The notes under the pieces are model-generated. The model was not told the origin of the DNA, made no database searches, and saw only the letters and a program-made list of their open reading frames with translations. Source: Deltaproteobacteria bacterium (lineage in GTDB: Bacteria; Myxococcota_A; Bradymonadia; REDH01). Taken from it: a stretch of 64,000 nt of DNA. How positions within the stretch are numbered: the first letter of the stretch is position 1; each line of letters opens with the position of its first letter. Below are positions 62,208-64,000 of the stretch, piece by piece. The position numbers and the translations under genes are program-made. The stretch is taken from NCBI GenBank assembly GCA_007693585.1, contig REDH01000050.1, positions 1 to 64,000 of the forward strand. Direction: 5' to 3'.

Positions 62208-63626
62208 ATGGCACAGGATTCCGAGGCGTCCAGAGAGTCCTGGCGGGACCGACTGGGTGCGAGGCTGGCACGGGTCCGTCGTCGATTTCTTCGCGACCAG
62301 TGGACCAGACTCACGCCAGGTGAACGAAGAGGGGCGTATCTGTTCTTCCTGCTGCGGGAGGTCTGGGATCGTTTCGAGGAGAAGCGGATGGCCCAGCGGG
62401 CGGCGGGACTGGCCTTTCACACCGCGCTCTCCGTCATCCCCATTCTCGTGATCGCCGTGTCCATCGCGGGAGCCCTCGGGCTGCTCGATGGCGCAAGCGA
62501 CGCGCTTGTGGACGCGGTCCTGACGGCGTGGATCCCCGTGGACGACGAGTCGATCCGCGGCACCCTCGATCGACTCATCGAGCGTGCGGGCAGCGCATAC
62601 CTGGGAAGCATCGGATTGCTCTTCTTTCTGTACACTTCGATCAGCCTGTTCAACGAGGCCGACCAGCTCTTCAATGACGCATGGGATGTCGGTCGGCGCC
62701 GTCCCATCGTGAAGCGAATCATCCTCTTCTGGACGATTCTCACGGTCGCCCCTCCCCTGATCACGGCCGGGGTCGTCGCGTCGTCCTACATTCAGGTCCT
62801 CGTCGTGACGCAGCTCGGGGTGTTCCGCTTCACGGCCGTGATTGTCCCGGCGCTCTTCCCCATCCTCCTGACGTTCACCGCGCTGCTCTTCGCCATGGTG
62901 TTGCTGCCGAACACCCGCGTGCGCTGGCGTCCTGCGCTCGTGGCCGCTCTGGTCACGGCCGTGGTTTTCGAGCTCGGAAAGTTCGGATTCGGATTCTATG
63001 TCAGCCAGTTCGCCAGTGTGAGCTGGTTCCGGATCTACGGCGCCATCTTCCTTGTGCCCGTCCTGCTGCTGTGGATCTACGTCTCGTGGATCATCATCGC
63101 CCTCGGCGTCCTCATGGGGGCGTGCATCCAGGACTTTCGAGAGTCCGTGCTGCGCCAGCGAGCGTCGCACCGGCGCTTTCGGGAGTCCCCCGGTGTGATG
63201 GCGCTGCTCGAGGTGCTTCTCCTGCTCGGGATTCGAATCGATCGAGGGGAGGGCAGCGTCTCCACAACGGTTCTCGCCGAGGAGGGCCGGCTGTCTCGAG
63301 CGGATACGGTGCGTATTCTCAAGGTCCTGCAGAGAGTGGAGGTCGTCGAGCCCGTCATGGGAATCGAGCAGAACGAGCGCCGGTGGGTGCTGCGTCAGAC
63401 GCTCGAGCACATCGAGCTGCGGGGACTCCTCGAACGCTGTGGCACGTTCCACGTCGAACGGGAAATCGGCTGCGCGGTGAGCGACGCGCTCGAGCCGCTG
63501 GCGACAGCGATGCGCGATGCGGTGGGTGCCGTCACGCTGGGCGAGATCGTGGCGGTCGTTCGATCCGGGACGGAGTCCGATGCGGCGGAACCTGCGGCCG
63601 AGCCGTTGCTGCCCGGAGATGCCTGA
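62208..63626 (+). CDS. YihY/BrkB family membrane protein
   Basis: 472 residues. After a charged leader, residues about 60-320 carry six hydrophobic segments typical of YihY/virulence-factor BrkB proteins (AQRAAGLAFHTALSVIPILVIAVS, FNEADQLFNDAWDVGRRRP, FELGKFGFGFYVSQFASVSWFRIYGAI). The family was once called RNase BN, but that was disproved; its role is unclear. The C-terminal 130 residues (LLEVLLLLGIRIDRGEGSVSTTVLAEEGRLSRADTVRILKVLQRVEVVEPV) look like a winged-helix regulatory extension. ATG 62208 is the only good start. Confidence 0.88.
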   Translation: MAQDSEASRESWRDRLGARLARVRRRFLRDQWTRLTPGERRGAYLFFLLREVWDRFEEKRMAQRAAGLAFHTALSVIPILVIAVSIAGALGLLDGASDALVDAVLTAWIPVDDESIRGTLDRLIERAGSAYLGSIGLLFFLYTSISLFNEADQLFNDAWDVGRRRPIVKRIILFWTILTVAPPLITAGVVASSYIQVLVVTQLGVFRFTAVIVPALFPILLTFTALLFAMVLLPNTRVRWRPALVAALVTAVVFELGKFGFGFYVSQFASVSWFRIYGAIFLVPVLLLWIYVSWIIIALGVLMGACIQDFRESVLRQRASHRRFRESPGVMALLEVLLLLGIRIDRGEGSVSTTVLAEEGRLSRADTVRILKVLQRVEVVEPVMGIEQNERRWVLRQTLEHIELRGLLERCGTFHVEREIGCAVSDALEPLATAMRDAVGAVTLGEIVAVVRSGTESDAAEPAAEPLLPGDA

Positions 63627-63668
63627 ACCGCCTCTGCTCCTGGCAGGTGGTGCCGATGGCGGAAGGCG

Positions 63669-64000
63669 TCAGCCCTGCCCACCACCTCCCTGCTGCTTCT
63701 TGAGCAGTTCTTCGAAGTCGGAGGCGCTCATGGCCATGGTCTTGCCGCGGAACTGCTCGTTCGGATTGACCGTCGTCGACTGGGTAGCTGTCTCGACGGT
63801 GTTCTCTTCCTCTTCCTGTGCGACGGGCGCGACGGTTCCAGCGGCAGCGGCCTGCGGCTGCTGTGCGGCGGGCATCGCCGGCTCCTGCGGTGCTGCTGCA
63901 GCGGCCGGTGCCTGCTGAGCCCAGGCGTCCTGTGGAGGCTGCGCGGCCGCTCCTGGCTGCTGAGGCTGTCCCCACTGCTGCTGGGGCGCGGCCTGCGGCT
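63669..64000 (-). CDS. C-terminal part of a Gln/Pro/Ala-rich protein (partial)
   Basis: The frame of the track ORF at 63875 stays open to the window edge, reading Q/P/A-rich sequence (PQAAPQQQWGQPQQPGA), so the gene begins beyond 64000. The end is EEEENTVETATQSTTVNPNEQFRGKT followed by SASDFEELLKKQQGGGGQG. Low-complexity tails of this kind occur on cytoplasmic scaffold or signalling proteins of these bacteria, but no domain is visible here. Convergent with the YihY gene, with a 42-bp gap. Confidence 0.7.
   Translation of the reverse strand, partial: PQAAPQQQWGQPQQPGAAAQPPQDAWAQQAPAAAAAPQEPAMPAAQQPQAAAAGTVAPVAQEEEENTVETATQSTTVNPNEQFRGKTMAMSASDFEELLKKQQGGGGQG

Overview
The window is very GC-rich, densely coded chromosomal DNA from a Gram-negative bacterium. 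The best fit is a member of the Myxococcota or Bradymonadota (the old deltaproteobacterial lineage). This is inferred from the many secreted lipoproteins with Cys-rich EGF/dickkopf-like segments, CGNG-x-CE and NCDG-type motifs, a MYXO-CTERM-like sorting signal, a DUF1844 protein and two giant glycine-rich surface proteins. A complete ectABC cluster beside a BCCT betaine transporter suggests a salt-exposed, probably marine or saline habitat. I found no rRNA, tRNA, CRISPR array, insertion sequence, prophage or canonical defence system.

Layout. 1-3.7 kb: plus-strand housekeeping run with ATGA start/stop overlaps (poly-Gly tail of an upstream gene, HEAT-like protein, TatD nuclease, transglutaminase-like lipoprotein, small membrane protein). 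3.7-11 kb: minus-strand surface block of two paralogous lipoproteins with beta-helix and poly-glycine domains around an FG-GAP/VCBS lipoprotein. 11.4-20.1 kb: DUF1844 protein, HtrA/DegS-type protease, ClpB-like disaggregase with a degenerate first ATPase domain, a membrane-anchored pseudokinase on the other strand, and GlnE. 20.2-22.9 kb: receiver-like/DUF4388-like protein and IlvE. 22.97-23.05 kb: a 14-bp tandem repeat, then a sigma70-like promoter for a 1525-residue protein that reads as two lipoproteins joined at a MYXO-CTERM tail, followed by an unknown protein with an HExxH motif. 29.8-37.1 kb: minus-strand zinc/manganese uptake operon (outer-membrane barrel, ZnuA, two accessory lipoproteins, ZnuC, ZnuB) ending in DUF493 and RlmD-type rRNA methyltransferase genes. 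37.4-42.4 kb: coupled plus-strand run of esterase lipoprotein, DNA photolyase, FAD desaturase-like enzyme and an alpha/beta hydrolase with Cys in the nucleophile elbow. 42.5-46.5 kb: ectABC and a BCCT transporter. 46.7-64 kb: MFS exporter, LOG-family protein, YceI lipoprotein, XRE regulator with an overlapping lipoprotein gene, NifU-like protein, hydrolase lipoprotein, two-domain FabG, sirtuin, membrane protein coupled to a metal-site-less MPN protein, enolase, lytic transglycosylase, YihY protein and the end of a Gln/Pro/Ala-rich protein.

How genes work together. Three modules are clear: metal uptake, osmoprotection, and light-damage repair with pigment or lipid chemistry. The most unusual parts are the poly-glycine surface block, the fused double lipoprotein, and a set of proteins that keep a familiar fold but lack its usual key residues (pseudokinase, ClpB-like first ATPase domain, MPN protein, Cys-type hydrolase). 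All functions are read from motifs in the sequence; no database search was run.
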